The notes under the pieces: generated by a model
Told to the model about the DNA's origin: nothing
What the model saw: the letters and a program-made list of their open reading frames with translations, nothing else
The model's database searches: none
In this document: one piece after another, positions 34,082-42,816 of the stretch
How positions within the stretch are numbered: the first letter of the stretch is position 1
Layout: every line of letters begins with the position of its first letter
Assembly (NCBI RefSeq): GCF_003113895.1
Contig: NZ_BDUD01000001.1
Location: 5,378,838 to 5,442,837 of the forward strand
DNA from: Nostoc commune NIES-4072
GTDB lineage: Bacteria > Cyanobacteriota > Cyanobacteriia > Cyanobacteriales > Nostocaceae
Reading direction: 5' to 3'
Length of the DNA stretch: 64,000 nucleotides
Translations under genes and position numbers: made by a program

Positions 34082-35689
34082 ATGGAAAAATTCTGGAAAT
34101 ATCTGCTAGTTAGTCCAGCAGTCTGCTGTGTCATGCTATTTTTTAATACTGCTACATTTGCAGGTGAAACATCGGGAAAGTCTGAAATCAATCAACCGCA
34201 AGTTTCAGCTAATCCAGATATAAGAGTTACGAACATAGCGCCAGCTCATCCAATGGCGCAAGTTACATCTGTGTCTCAATTTTCTGATGTACAACCCACT
34301 GACTGGGCATTTCAAGCATTGCAGTCCTTGGTTGAACGCTATGGGTGTATTGCAGGATACCCAAATAGCACTTATCGCGGTAATCGGGCATTGACGCGGT
34401 ATGAGTTTGCGGCTGGTTTGAATGCTTGTCTTGACCGCGTTAACGAACTTATTGCTACAGCCACAGGCGATTTAGTTAACAAACAAGATTTAGCCACATT
34501 ACAAAAGCTGCAACAAGATTTTTCAGCCGAACTGGCGACACTCCGAGGTCGTGTGGATGCAGTAGAAGCTAAAACTGCTGAATTGGAGGCGAATCAGTTC
34601 TCAACCACAACTAAACTGCAAGGACAAGTTGTCGCAGTCGTTAGCGATGTTTTGTCAGGAAATACAGTCAACGGTGCGGAAAATACAACTTTAGGGGCAC
34701 GAGCGCGGATAGAACTTGTGACCAGCTTCACAGGAAAGGATACACTATTTACCAGAATCCAGGCTAATAATATTCTCAGCCCTAACATTGGTACACCAGA
34801 GGGCAACTTATTTTTTGCTGGCGAGGATGGTACTACTAATGCTGCTATAGATGCACTCTTGTACAGATTTCCGTTGGGCGAAAAAACAGAGGTTGTGGCT
34901 ATTGCCAACGCAGGTGCAGCAGATGACCTTACCAATACTATTAATCTCTTTGACGGTGATGGCTCTTTTGGTGCTTTGTCCACCTTTGGTACACGCAACC
35001 CAATTTATGGCCAGATAAACGGCGCAGGGTTAGGAGTAACCCACGAGTTCGGTGAAAAATTGGCACTAAGTCTAGGGTATTTGAGTGGTACAGCTAATGA
35101 CCCTACGCCTAGTAATGGTTTGTTTAATGGTTCTTACGGTGCGCTAGCACAGTTGACAGTTAAACCAAGCGATCGCATTACTATCGGTTTAACTTACATC
35201 AATTCTTACAACCAACCACTACTTACGGGTAGCAATGCAGCAACTCTCGCGCCCTTAGATTTAGATGGCAATGGTACGTTAGATTCCCGATTTTCCAGTA
35301 ATTCTTACGGTGTCCAAGCATCCATCGGCATCACTGATAATATCGTCTTAGGTGGTTGGGCTGGATACACCAACAGCCGCACATTAAATGGCGATCGTGG
35401 AGAGGTTGATATTTGGAACTATGCCGTCACTCTCGGCTTTCCTGACCTCGGTAAAGAAGGTAACTTAGCAGGTATCATCGCTGGTGTGGAGCCAAAAGTG
35501 ACAAGCTCTAACATCGCAGGATTAGATAGAGATCAGGATACATCCTATCATCTTGAGGCATTTTACCAATATAAGCTGACTGACAATATCACCATTACTC
35601 CAGGAGTCATCTGGTTAACATCGCCAGATCATAACAATGACAACGATGATGTTGTAATTGGCGCGCTGAGAACCACATTCAGTTTCTAA
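34082..35689 (+). CDS. SLH-domain OprB-type outer-membrane porin
   Basis: A 535-residue protein. ATG 34082 has GAGGAG just upstream; the longer frame has no support. A signal peptide ends near TATFAGETSG. An SLH-like domain (FSDVQPTDWAFQALQSLVERYG to TRYEFAAGLNACLDRV) binds the cell-wall polymer. A coiled-coil follows, then a C-terminal beta-barrel ending in Phe (ALRTTFSF), as in OprB-family carbohydrate- or ion-selective porins. In cyanobacteria such SLH porins include iron uptake porins. Being divergent from znuA across a Zur box suggests a role in zinc supply. Confidence 0.92.
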   Translation: MEKFWKYLLVSPAVCCVMLFFNTATFAGETSGKSEINQPQVSANPDIRVTNIAPAHPMAQVTSVSQFSDVQPTDWAFQALQSLVERYGCIAGYPNSTYRGNRALTRYEFAAGLNACLDRVNELIATATGDLVNKQDLATLQKLQQDFSAELATLRGRVDAVEAKTAELEANQFSTTTKLQGQVVAVVSDVLSGNTVNGAENTTLGARARIELVTSFTGKDTLFTRIQANNILSPNIGTPEGNLFFAGEDGTTNAAIDALLYRFPLGEKTEVVAIANAGAADDLTNTINLFDGDGSFGALSTFGTRNPIYGQINGAGLGVTHEFGEKLALSLGYLSGTANDPTPSNGLFNGSYGALAQLTVKPSDRITIGLTYINSYNQPLLTGSNAATLAPLDLDGNGTLDSRFSSNSYGVQASIGITDNIVLGGWAGYTNSRTLNGDRGEVDIWNYAVTLGFPDLGKEGNLAGIIAGVEPKVTSSNIAGLDRDQDTSYHLEAFYQYKLTDNITITPGVIWLTSPDHNNDNDDVVIGALRTTFSF

Positions 35690-35732
35690 TACCAATTTGA
35701 AAAGAGAATGCGACAAATAGACCATTTGTAGA

Positions 35733-35752
35733 GACGCGATTCATCGCGTCTT
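35733..35752. repeat. Palindromic repeat AGACGCGA-TTCA-TCGCGTCT
   Basis: An 8-bp perfect palindrome with a 4-base loop, a dispersed Nostoc repeat. A diverged copy is inside the helicase gene at about 57188-57215. Confidence 0.8.
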
Positions 35753-35811
35753 TACCCAAGGATGTGTTGCAATCATTAATTGAATTGGTATAATTTTCAA
35801 AATCTCCAAAG

Positions 35812-35848
35812 AAGACGCAAAATTAAAATTTGCGTCTTTTATTTTTTG
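35812..35848 (+). terminator. Terminator after the porin gene
   Basis: AAGACGCAAA (35812-35821) pairs with TTTGCGTCTT (35829-35838), followed by TTATTTTTTG. Confidence 0.85.
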
Positions 35849-35895
35849 TGCAAAAGCAAAAATCGAACCCAGTAAAAATGCTCGGTTTGATAAAC

Positions 35896-36987
35896 TCAGC
35901 TTTGTACAGCAAATTCTTCTGGATCAATTTCCCAATTTACCCAGCGAATTGCTTCACGCGCTGATTTCATATCAGGCGGAACTCGCAAGACATGAATGAA
36001 TCCTGTACTGGGACAAGTCATTTTTAATAAGTAAATTGGTTCTTCATCTACATCATTATCTATTTTTAATAGAGTATATTCTTTCCAAAAATCTAATTCA
36101 ATAGCTTGTAATTCTTGGCAAATTCTAGCGTAACCGATACCCTGAATTAACACTCGGCGTAGTTCAGCGTTTTCTTCTGTTAAAAGCCATTGAGATTGCC
36201 ATTGTTGGGGGTGGATTTTACCGTATTTTTCAGGTAAGGTTACACCGTGGTAGGAGTAGAGGCTATATCCATCAGTAAATTCAATGGCGGGTTCGCCTTC
36301 AGCGTGGAGGCGATTTTGATTGTCGAAGCGCAGGTGAAGGGGGCGATCGCAAATAATACAAATATCATCATACGCAAACAACCAACCACATTCTTGAATT
36401 AAAGATTGCAATACTTTCCATTCCTCTTGAGGATAAACAATGTTCAAAACAGAGATACAGAAATCAAACCCAGTCATCCAATTACCGTGGCTTTCAGGTT
36501 TAAAGCAGTCATTAAGTTGCATTTCAATCCACCACGAAAAATCCTCTCTTTGCTCGTTTAGTTCAATGCTAAAGTTTTCACTTAAATCGTTGTATATTTT
36601 ATGATTTAAGGGATCATCTACCACATAAAAAAAACAGTTATCTAATTGCTTACATACTTGGCTTCCAAACAGTTGATTGAGTTTACTCAACAATTCGTGA
36701 AAAAAAAGTAACGAAAATAAGCTCCCTAAACTATTTGGTTCATTGAGGTAATTGTCTATAAATTGAGATGACATTCGTTTTAGCATCCAGTTGCAGGCTG
36801 CATAAGGACTATCCTGAAAAAAGATTTCAGGCTGTTCATAGTCAATTGCAATATAGGCAGCTTTGACCGCTTCCGCCGCTTTTTCACGATCAATTCGCTC
36901 AGTTGAAAGAGCGATCGCTCTCCACTTTTCCCGATACACTGGAATCAAAGCTTCTTGCTCAGGCGTTAACTTCTCAATCAGCGACAT
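35896..36987 (-). CDS. DUF6745-like protein
   Basis: A 363-residue protein opening MSLIEKLTPEQEALIPVYREKWRAIALSTERIDREKA, a pattern I associate with the DUF6745 family found in cyanobacteria and other bacteria. The second half contains the PLHLRFDNQNRLHAEGEPAIEFTDGYSLYSYHGV block, which is the most conserved part of such proteins. There is no membrane segment. It overlaps the end of a 97-residue gene by 14 bases; the two are probably co-translated. The function is unknown; the family name is from recall. Confidence 0.78.
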   Translation of the reverse strand: MSLIEKLTPEQEALIPVYREKWRAIALSTERIDREKAAEAVKAAYIAIDYEQPEIFFQDSPYAACNWMLKRMSSQFIDNYLNEPNSLGSLFSLLFFHELLSKLNQLFGSQVCKQLDNCFFYVVDDPLNHKIYNDLSENFSIELNEQREDFSWWIEMQLNDCFKPESHGNWMTGFDFCISVLNIVYPQEEWKVLQSLIQECGWLFAYDDICIICDRPLHLRFDNQNRLHAEGEPAIEFTDGYSLYSYHGVTLPEKYGKIHPQQWQSQWLLTEENAELRRVLIQGIGYARICQELQAIELDFWKEYTLLKIDNDVDEEPIYLLKMTCPSTGFIHVLRVPPDMKSAREAIRWVNWEIDPEEFAVQS

Positions 36988-37267
36988 ATCGCCAACCTTC
37001 AGGCTCGTATTCCCGTTGAATTTTCACCATCCAGTCACCTTGGGGAATAGAAATAGCTTTATGCTCCTCATGGGCAAGTAATGCCGACTCTGAAAACACA
37101 CGCAAATAGAGTGTGCTATCTTTATCGTATAATTCCGCGTCTCCCTCAGTAATGCGATGCTTATGCCCTGTAACTTCGCCTTCTGCCAAAGTTAAGTGAG
37201 GTATTTTTTGTCCTTCAATTTGCTGCACAGGCAGTAAAATTACATCACCTTGGCGAATCGGTTTCAT
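36974..37267 (-). CDS. Small conserved protein coupled to the DUF6745-like gene
   Basis: A 97-residue protein starting at ATG 37267 with AGGAAA about ten bases upstream; the longer frame from 37294 is not supported. It opens MKPIRQGDVILLPV and has EGEVTGHKHRI and a C-terminal WMVKIQREYEPEGWR. It looks like a compact beta-rich protein. It overlaps the DUF6745-like gene by 14 bases, implying a two-gene unit. Function unknown. Confidence 0.75.
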   Translation of the reverse strand: MKPIRQGDVILLPVQQIEGQKIPHLTLAEGEVTGHKHRITEGDAELYDKDSTLYLRVFSESALLAHEEHKAISIPQGDWMVKIQREYEPEGWRYVAD

Positions 37268-37822
37268 GGTTTTGCTTTCCTGACATGGGTACAAACCCTA
37301 CTTCGCTTTTGCTTTCAAATTTGGTTTAATTTTGGCACAAGCTATATGAAAGTGGGCATTGGGAATTGGGCATGGGGCATTGGGAATTGCTTATTTCTAC
37401 CTTATCTTCCAATACTTGTCGATTAAGGGAAATAAGGAGAAAGGGAGAAAAACCCTTTTCCCTTTTCCCCAAACTCAATTCCGGGTTGAAAATGCTTAAC
37501 CGAGCAGCATTGCCTTATCTCCTTCATCCCTCCATGCCCAATGCCCCATGCCCCATGCCCCAAGATATTTTGAAAACTGTAGTCGCCAATTATGCGTTAG
37601 ATAAGTTAAAGATTGAAATAGCTGGAAATTCACACCCAGCGTTCCCCTCCTCTACCCTCTGGGACAGGCTGGGCCATAAGTTCAGCAGATTTTATCCCAA
37701 GCAGGCAGTTTATGTGAGGATTAAATCACTGCCCTAAGCGTGACCTTTTATCTTGACAATTTGCAAAAATTACCTCAACTTGACTGTTTAGCTTAGTAGC
37801 TCTTCTTTTTATTAAAATTTCC
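37268..37822. repeat. Intergenic region with heptamer repeats
   Basis: No credible gene. Repeats of GGGCATT/GGGAATT type occur at 37354-37390, their complement (CCCAATG/CCCATGC) at about 37535-37563, so the two blocks could pair as a long hairpin. The topA promoter lies in the last 100 bases. Confidence 0.6.
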
Positions 37823-40471
37823 ATGTCAACTCTCGTCATTGTCGAATCTCCAACCAAAGCTCGTACCATTCGCAACTACCTGCCAGCAGGCTATCGGGTG
37901 GAGGCGTCTATGGGTCATGTGCGTGACCTCCCCCAGTCGGCTAGTGAAATTCCTGCTGCCGTCAAAGGAGAATCATGGGCGCAGCTAGGGGTAAATGTGG
38001 ACGCCGACTTTGAACCGGTGTATGTTGTCCCGAAAGACAAAAAGAAAATTGTTACCCAGCTCAAAGATGCCCTCAAAGATGTAGATGAACTGATTCTGGC
38101 AACGGACGAAGACCGGGAAGGTGAAAGCATTAGTTGGCATTTATACCAATTGCTGAAGCCGAAAGTTCCGACTAAGCGGATGGTGTTTCACGAAATTACC
38201 CAAGAGGCGATCAAAAAAGCCCTGAAAAACTGCCGCAATATCGATGAGCAGTTGGTTCGCGCCCAAGAAACACGGCGGATCTTAGATCGACTGGTGGGTT
38301 ATACTCTGTCTCCACTGCTATGGAAAAAAATCGCCTGGGGATTATCTGCTGGGCGAGTGCAATCTGTAGCTGTGCGACTTTTAGTCACTAGGGAACGCCA
38401 ACGCCGCGCTTTCCGCGAGGGTACGTACTGGGATTTGAAAGCTAGTTTATCAAAGGAAAAAACCCCCTTTGCTGCCCAACTGGTAACATTGGCAGGAACC
38501 AAAATCGCTAACGGCAGCGATTTTGACGCAGCAACTGGACAAATTACCGCAGGTCGCAATGTCTTGTTGCTAAACGTTGACCAAGCTGTAGCCCTCAAGG
38601 AACGCCTAACAGGGAAAACCTGGAGTGTTACCGAGATGGAGGAACGCCCAGTGACGCGCAAACCGTCGCCACCGTTCACCACTTCAACGTTGCAACAAGA
38701 ATCTAACCGGAAATTGCGCCTCTCAGCTCGTGACACGATGCGGGTTGCCCAGAATTTGTACGAGCAGGGGTATATTACCTATATGCGGACAGATTCGGTA
38801 CATTTGTCAGATCAAGCGATCGCAGCTGCTCGGAGTTGTGTAGAAAAGCTTTACGGTCAACAATACCTCAGTCCCCAACCACGGCAATACACCACCAAAT
38901 CTAAAGGCGCACAAGAGGCGCACGAAGCAATTCGTCCAGCAGGTAGCACCTTCCGCACCCCCCAAGAAACTGGTCTGGGCGGTCGAGAACTTGCTGTCTA
39001 CGATTTGATTTGGAAGCGGACTGTCGCCTGTCAAATGGCTGATTCCCGCCAAACTCAAATTACCGTGCAATTGCAAGTTGAGGATGCTGGATTCCGTTCT
39101 TCTGGTAAACGGATTGAATTTCCAGGATACTTACGTGCCTACGTTGAAGGTTCAGACGACCCAGAAGCAGCACTGGAAGACCAGGAAGTGATTTTGCCGA
39201 ATCTGAAAGTCGGAGATCATCCCGATTGTACAGATTTAGAAGCAGTTGGGCACGAAACCCAACCGCCAGCTAGGTACACCGAAGCTTCTTTAGTGAAAAC
39301 CTTAGAAAGCGAAGGTATCGGTCGTCCCAGTACCTACGCCAGCATTATTGGCACAATAATTGACAAAGGTTATGCCCATTTGGTGAGTAACGCTCTTATT
39401 CCCACCTTCACCGCTTTTGCCGTCACCGACTTATTGGAAAAATATTTCCCGGACGTTGTTGATCCCAGTTTTACCTCAAAGATGGAGCAAACCTTGGATG
39501 ACATTGCTACAGGTGAAGCGAAATGGCTACCCTACTTGCAGCAATTCTATTTGGGAGAAAAAGGGCTAGAAACCCTGGTAAAAGAACAGGAAAGTCAAAT
39601 TGATGCCACCAAAGCTAGGACTGTAGAACTGGAGAATCTAGATGCCAAAGTCCGCATTGGGAAATATGGCCCTTACATTGAAGTTGAAAATGGTGAGGGG
39701 GTTATCACCGCTTCAATTCCCAAAGACTTGACACCAGCCGACCTCGACCCCAAACAGGTAGAAGTATTGCTGCGACAAAAAATCACAGGCCCCGACCAGG
39801 TAGGCCGGCATCCCGAAACTGGCGAACCAATTTATGTGAAAATTGGTGCTTATGGGCCTTATGTCCAATTGGGTGACAAAACCGACGAAAACCCCAAACC
39901 TAAACAAGCCTCCCTACTCAAGGGTGTCACCCCAGAAACCGTTACCCTAGAAATGGCTGTTGGTCTGTTGGCACTACCCCGGACATTAGGAGTTCATCCA
40001 GTTACTGGCGGCAAAATCCAAGCAAGTTTAGGGCGCTTTGGCCCTTATGTAGTTCATGACCAGGGTAAGGAAGGGAAAGACTACCGTTCTCTAAAAGCTG
40101 CTGATAATGTATTGACAATTAGCTTAGAACGTGCATTGGAGTTATTGTCTGAACCCAAAAAAGGACGCAGTTCTACAAACAGCAAATCTAAGGCCGCTTT
40201 ACGCGAATTGGGTACACATCCAGATGATGGAGAAACAATAAACATCTACGATGGCCCTTATGGCCCTTACATTAAGCATGGCAAAACTAATGTGAGTATC
40301 CCAGAAGGTCAAACGGTAGAAAATATAACCCTGGCTGAGGCGCTGAACTTGTTGTCAGCTAAAGCATCAACAGGGAAATCGACTCGCAAAACGACTAAAT
40401 CAACGACTTCCAAATCTAAGTCAACTGCTAAGTCAACAACCTCTACGAAAAAAAAGGGCACAGAAGGTTAA
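37823..40471 (+). CDS. topA: DNA topoisomerase I (type IA)
   Basis: An 882-residue enzyme that relaxes negative supercoils. The TOPRIM domain starts [12 protein letters not shown] and has ATDEDREGE with its acidic metal ligands. The active-site Tyr320 is in [21 protein letters not shown] closes the core. The C-terminus lacks zinc fingers and instead has repeated KYGPYIE / AYGPYVQ / RFGPYVV / PYGPYIK blocks, a cyanobacterial-type tail, ending in a Lys/Ser/Thr-rich stretch. It is a single gene. Confidence 0.97.
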   Translation: MSTLVIVESPTKARTIRNYLPAGYRVEASMGHVRDLPQSASEIPAAVKGESWAQLGVNVDADFEPVYVVPKDKKKIVTQLKDALKDVDELILATDEDREGESISWHLYQLLKPKVPTKRMVFHEITQEAIKKALKNCRNIDEQLVRAQETRRILDRLVGYTLSPLLWKKIAWGLSAGRVQSVAVRLLVTRERQRRAFREGTYWDLKASLSKEKTPFAAQLVTLAGTKIANGSDFDAATGQITAGRNVLLLNVDQAVALKERLTGKTWSVTEMEERPVTRKPSPPFTTSTLQQESNRKLRLSARDTMRVAQNLYEQGYITYMRTDSVHLSDQAIAAARSCVEKLYGQQYLSPQPRQYTTKSKGAQEAHEAIRPAGSTFRTPQETGLGGRELAVYDLIWKRTVACQMADSRQTQITVQLQVEDAGFRSSGKRIEFPGYLRAYVEGSDDPEAALEDQEVILPNLKVGDHPDCTDLEAVGHETQPPARYTEASLVKTLESEGIGRPSTYASIIGTIIDKGYAHLVSNALIPTFTAFAVTDLLEKYFPDVVDPSFTSKMEQTLDDIATGEAKWLPYLQQFYLGEKGLETLVKEQESQIDATKARTVELENLDAKVRIGKYGPYIEVENGEGVITASIPKDLTPADLDPKQVEVLLRQKITGPDQVGRHPETGEPIYVKIGAYGPYVQLGDKTDENPKPKQASLLKGVTPETVTLEMAVGLLALPRTLGVHPVTGGKIQASLGRFGPYVVHDQGKEGKDYRSLKAADNVLTISLERALELLSEPKKGRSSTNSKSKAALRELGTHPDDGETINIYDGPYGPYIKHGKTNVSIPEGQTVENITLAEALNLLSAKASTGKSTRKTTKSTTSKSKSTAKSTTSTKKKGTEG

Positions 40472-40949
40472 TTGTAAGTCAGCTAATTTTGGACTTCGAC
40501 TTTGCTCAGTCGAACGATTTTGAATTAAAAGAATTTTGGGGTTTATGCCCCAATACAGTTCAGTTAAGCTTTTTTCTCTCCCCCTGCCTCCCCTGCTCAA
40601 GAACAGCCTGCTTTAACAGATAAATTTGCTTAACCCAAGCGTATTGGTTTATGCCCTGCCCCTTGTAAGCAAAATAAATCTAAAATCTAAAATTCCTAAT
40701 CAAGAGTCCAAAGTCCGATCCCTAACTCTTGACCCTTGATATCCATCCTTGATAGGATGCAGTTCAGTAGGTGCAAGTGTGATACTCTAAAAAGTAAGGG
40801 AAAACACAACGCCAAATTTTAGAAGTGGCTTATGTCCCAAACACGGGATTGTTTATCAGCCCGGTTGGAAGCCAGAGGTGCGAAAATATGCCAATTTCTG
40901 CGTACCTGTTAATCAAAAATTGAGGTAGTATCTCAGGAGCCGTCAGTTC
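40472..40949. other. Intergenic region upstream of the small gene and aroQ
   Basis: No gene is seen. The first 150 bases contain repeat-like C-rich sequence. Bases of about 40750-40940 are less AT-rich and could be a structured leader or part of a transcribed 5' UTR for the downstream small gene, but I recognise no RNA family. Confidence 0.4.
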
Positions 40950-41090
40950 ATGGACTATATAGAAAAGGTGCTGGAAAAGGTTAAGGAATTAGCACGGAGG
41001 CTAATTGAGAGCCTGTTAGGGCCAGAGGCAGAACCGGAACCGGAACTGATTCCGATTCCTGTAAACGATCGCTCGCGTCGTCGCCACTAA
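40950..41090 (+). CDS. Small charged protein (46 aa) upstream of aroQ
   Basis: An ORF below the usual length threshold: [18 protein letters not shown], then [20 protein letters not shown] and a basic end RSRRRH. CAGGAG lies ten bases upstream, and its stop is 7 bases before the aroQ GTG, so the two are likely co-transcribed. The amphipathic helix, proline/glutamate linker and basic tail look designed rather than random. Function unknown. Confidence 0.6.
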   Translation: MDYIEKVLEKVKELARRLIESLLGPEAEPEPELIPIPVNDRSRRRH

Positions 41091-41097
41091 TCTCAAA

Positions 41098-41559
41098 GTG
41101 CTCAACTCGACGTTGCAATCCTTAAGCATTCTGGCACTGCATGGGCCAAACTTAAATTTGCTAGGACAGCGAGAACCAGGAATTTATGGTGCGTTGACTC
41201 TAGCTGAAATTAACCGCCTGTTAGAAGAAGAGGGATTCAAGATACAGGCGAAAGTTTTTTCTGTGCAGTCAAATCATGAAGGAATTTTGGTAGATACTAT
41301 TCATGCCGCATTAGGACAACATCACGGGATTTTGATTAATGCAGGGGCATATACCCATACAAGTGTGGCATTGCGAGATGCGATCGCGGCTGTTAACTTG
41401 CCCACAGTCGAAGTACATCTAAGTAATATTTACCGTCGGGAAGATTTTCGCCATCATTCGTACATCGCCCCAGTAGCGATTGGTCAAATAAGTGGTTTTG
41501 GCGCACAAAGTTACTTGTTAGGCTTACAAGCACTGGTTAATCATTTAAGAAGCATATAA
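41098..41559 (+). CDS. aroQ: Type II 3-dehydroquinate dehydratase
   Basis: A 153-residue enzyme of the shikimate pathway. [19 protein letters not shown] carries the catalytic Tyr region, NQEG-type lid is [24 protein letters not shown] and [19 protein letters not shown] provide the catalytic His and substrate ligands. It forms a dodecamer that dehydrates 3-dehydroquinate by anti-elimination. GTG start at 41098, close behind the 46-residue ORF. Confidence 0.96.
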   Translation: MLNSTLQSLSILALHGPNLNLLGQREPGIYGALTLAEINRLLEEEGFKIQAKVFSVQSNHEGILVDTIHAALGQHHGILINAGAYTHTSVALRDAIAAVNLPTVEVHLSNIYRREDFRHHSYIAPVAIGQISGFGAQSYLLGLQALVNHLRSI

Positions 41560-41636
41560 GCATGAAAAATCAATTGATTTTAAATTTTGGATTTTGGATT
41601 TTAGATTAAATTCTTGAATCTAAAATCTAAAATTGT

Positions 41637-42569
41637 ATGCGTTACTCTCCTATAAGTCGGTTTAGAGGTACTTTACTCGGAGCATTCCTAGGGGAAAGTT
41701 TAAGTACTGGTAATATACAGTCTCAGAGTTACCTGGATTTGGGCAGAATGGCGGTTCTAGGTACTGAGAGTTTGATTGCGTTGGGTAGATTAGATTTAGA
41801 TGATTGGATAGCGCGTCAGCAACAAGAATCTCTTAACTTAGCAGTAACTGATGACATATCGATTAAAATAATTCTTGCGACACTACCAGTAGCACTTTTT
41901 TTTCACGAAAATCCGATTAAGCTTCGACAAAACTTGCTGCATGTCCTAAAAATCTGGGAGGATGACCCAATAGTAAGGGATGGAACGCTAGCAGTAGGAT
42001 ATGCGATCGCTCTTGCCTTAACTGAAAAACTTAACCCCCGAACCCTCATCCCACAAACAATTTCTTTTCTCGGACAAACGCCGACATCAATACCAAAAAA
42101 ATTATTAACAGTTCAGAATTTATTAGAGCAAGGGGCAGGATTGTCAAGGGCGCAAGCTGAGTTTGCTAAAGAAGAACTCAGTAACACTATTTCTATGGCA
42201 TTCTACTGCTTTTTGAGTACCTTGGAAGATTTTCGGCTGGCAGTTTTGCGGGCTACTCACAATGGCAATTTTATGCAACATGCTACGCCTCTAACCTCAC
42301 AAACTACAGGTGCAATTACTGGTGCTTTATCAGGAGCATATAACGGTATAGGTGGAATTCCGGTAAATTGGCAATTGCTCTTGCAGAGGAATTCTCCAGT
42401 ATGGGGACTAGCTAGCTTTTCCCAAATGTTAAAATTGGCGGATGCATTTGTAGCGGTGTGGTCAGGAGTGTATGATCTTACCTTAAATCCAACGGAGTTA
42501 ACTGAGGAGGGATATGAGGTGGCTTTGCTTTGTGTTTACGCAGCTCCTCGCGTTATTCGGTCGCGTTAA
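41637..42569 (+). CDS. ADP-ribosylglycohydrolase-like protein
   Basis: A 310-residue helical protein with RFRGTLLGAFLGESL at the start and TTGAITGALSGAYNGIGGIPVNW near the C-terminus, which match the two ends of the ADP-ribosyl-glycohydrolase (DraG-like) fold. The usual acidic metal-binding motifs (DDT and DTDT types) are not visible, so the protein may be catalytically inactive. It lies 78 bases downstream of aroQ, after a TTTTGGA repeat. Confidence 0.75.
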   Translation: MRYSPISRFRGTLLGAFLGESLSTGNIQSQSYLDLGRMAVLGTESLIALGRLDLDDWIARQQQESLNLAVTDDISIKIILATLPVALFFHENPIKLRQNLLHVLKIWEDDPIVRDGTLAVGYAIALALTEKLNPRTLIPQTISFLGQTPTSIPKKLLTVQNLLEQGAGLSRAQAEFAKEELSNTISMAFYCFLSTLEDFRLAVLRATHNGNFMQHATPLTSQTTGAITGALSGAYNGIGGIPVNWQLLLQRNSPVWGLASFSQMLKLADAFVAVWSGVYDLTLNPTELTEEGYEVALLCVYAAPRVIRSR

Positions 42570-42816
42570 TCCTATCTATTTTTACCGAATAACAGTGCAG
42601 ATACTAAACACTGAAGACTACTAAATCTAGCCAAAAACTAAAAAACTTATATACTAGAATTTTTCAGAAAAACTTTGGACTGATTCTGTAGGTAGCTATT
42701 GTGGCAAATCAGCTTTAATTAGGCTCCATCACTGGAGTTGCGATCGCAGCTAATCAAACTTCCCTGATGATTGTCTTATTTTGAGCCATCAAAGTCAGCA
42801 ATTGCAGGCAGAAATA

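Noticed and set aside
34594..34998. 134-residue ORF antisense to the porin
   Set aside because: It lies fully within the barrel-coding sequence; a shadow of the real frame.
37366..37737. 123-residue ORF before topA
   Set aside because: It is made of heptamer repeats and C-rich sequence, with no ribosome-binding site or family pattern.
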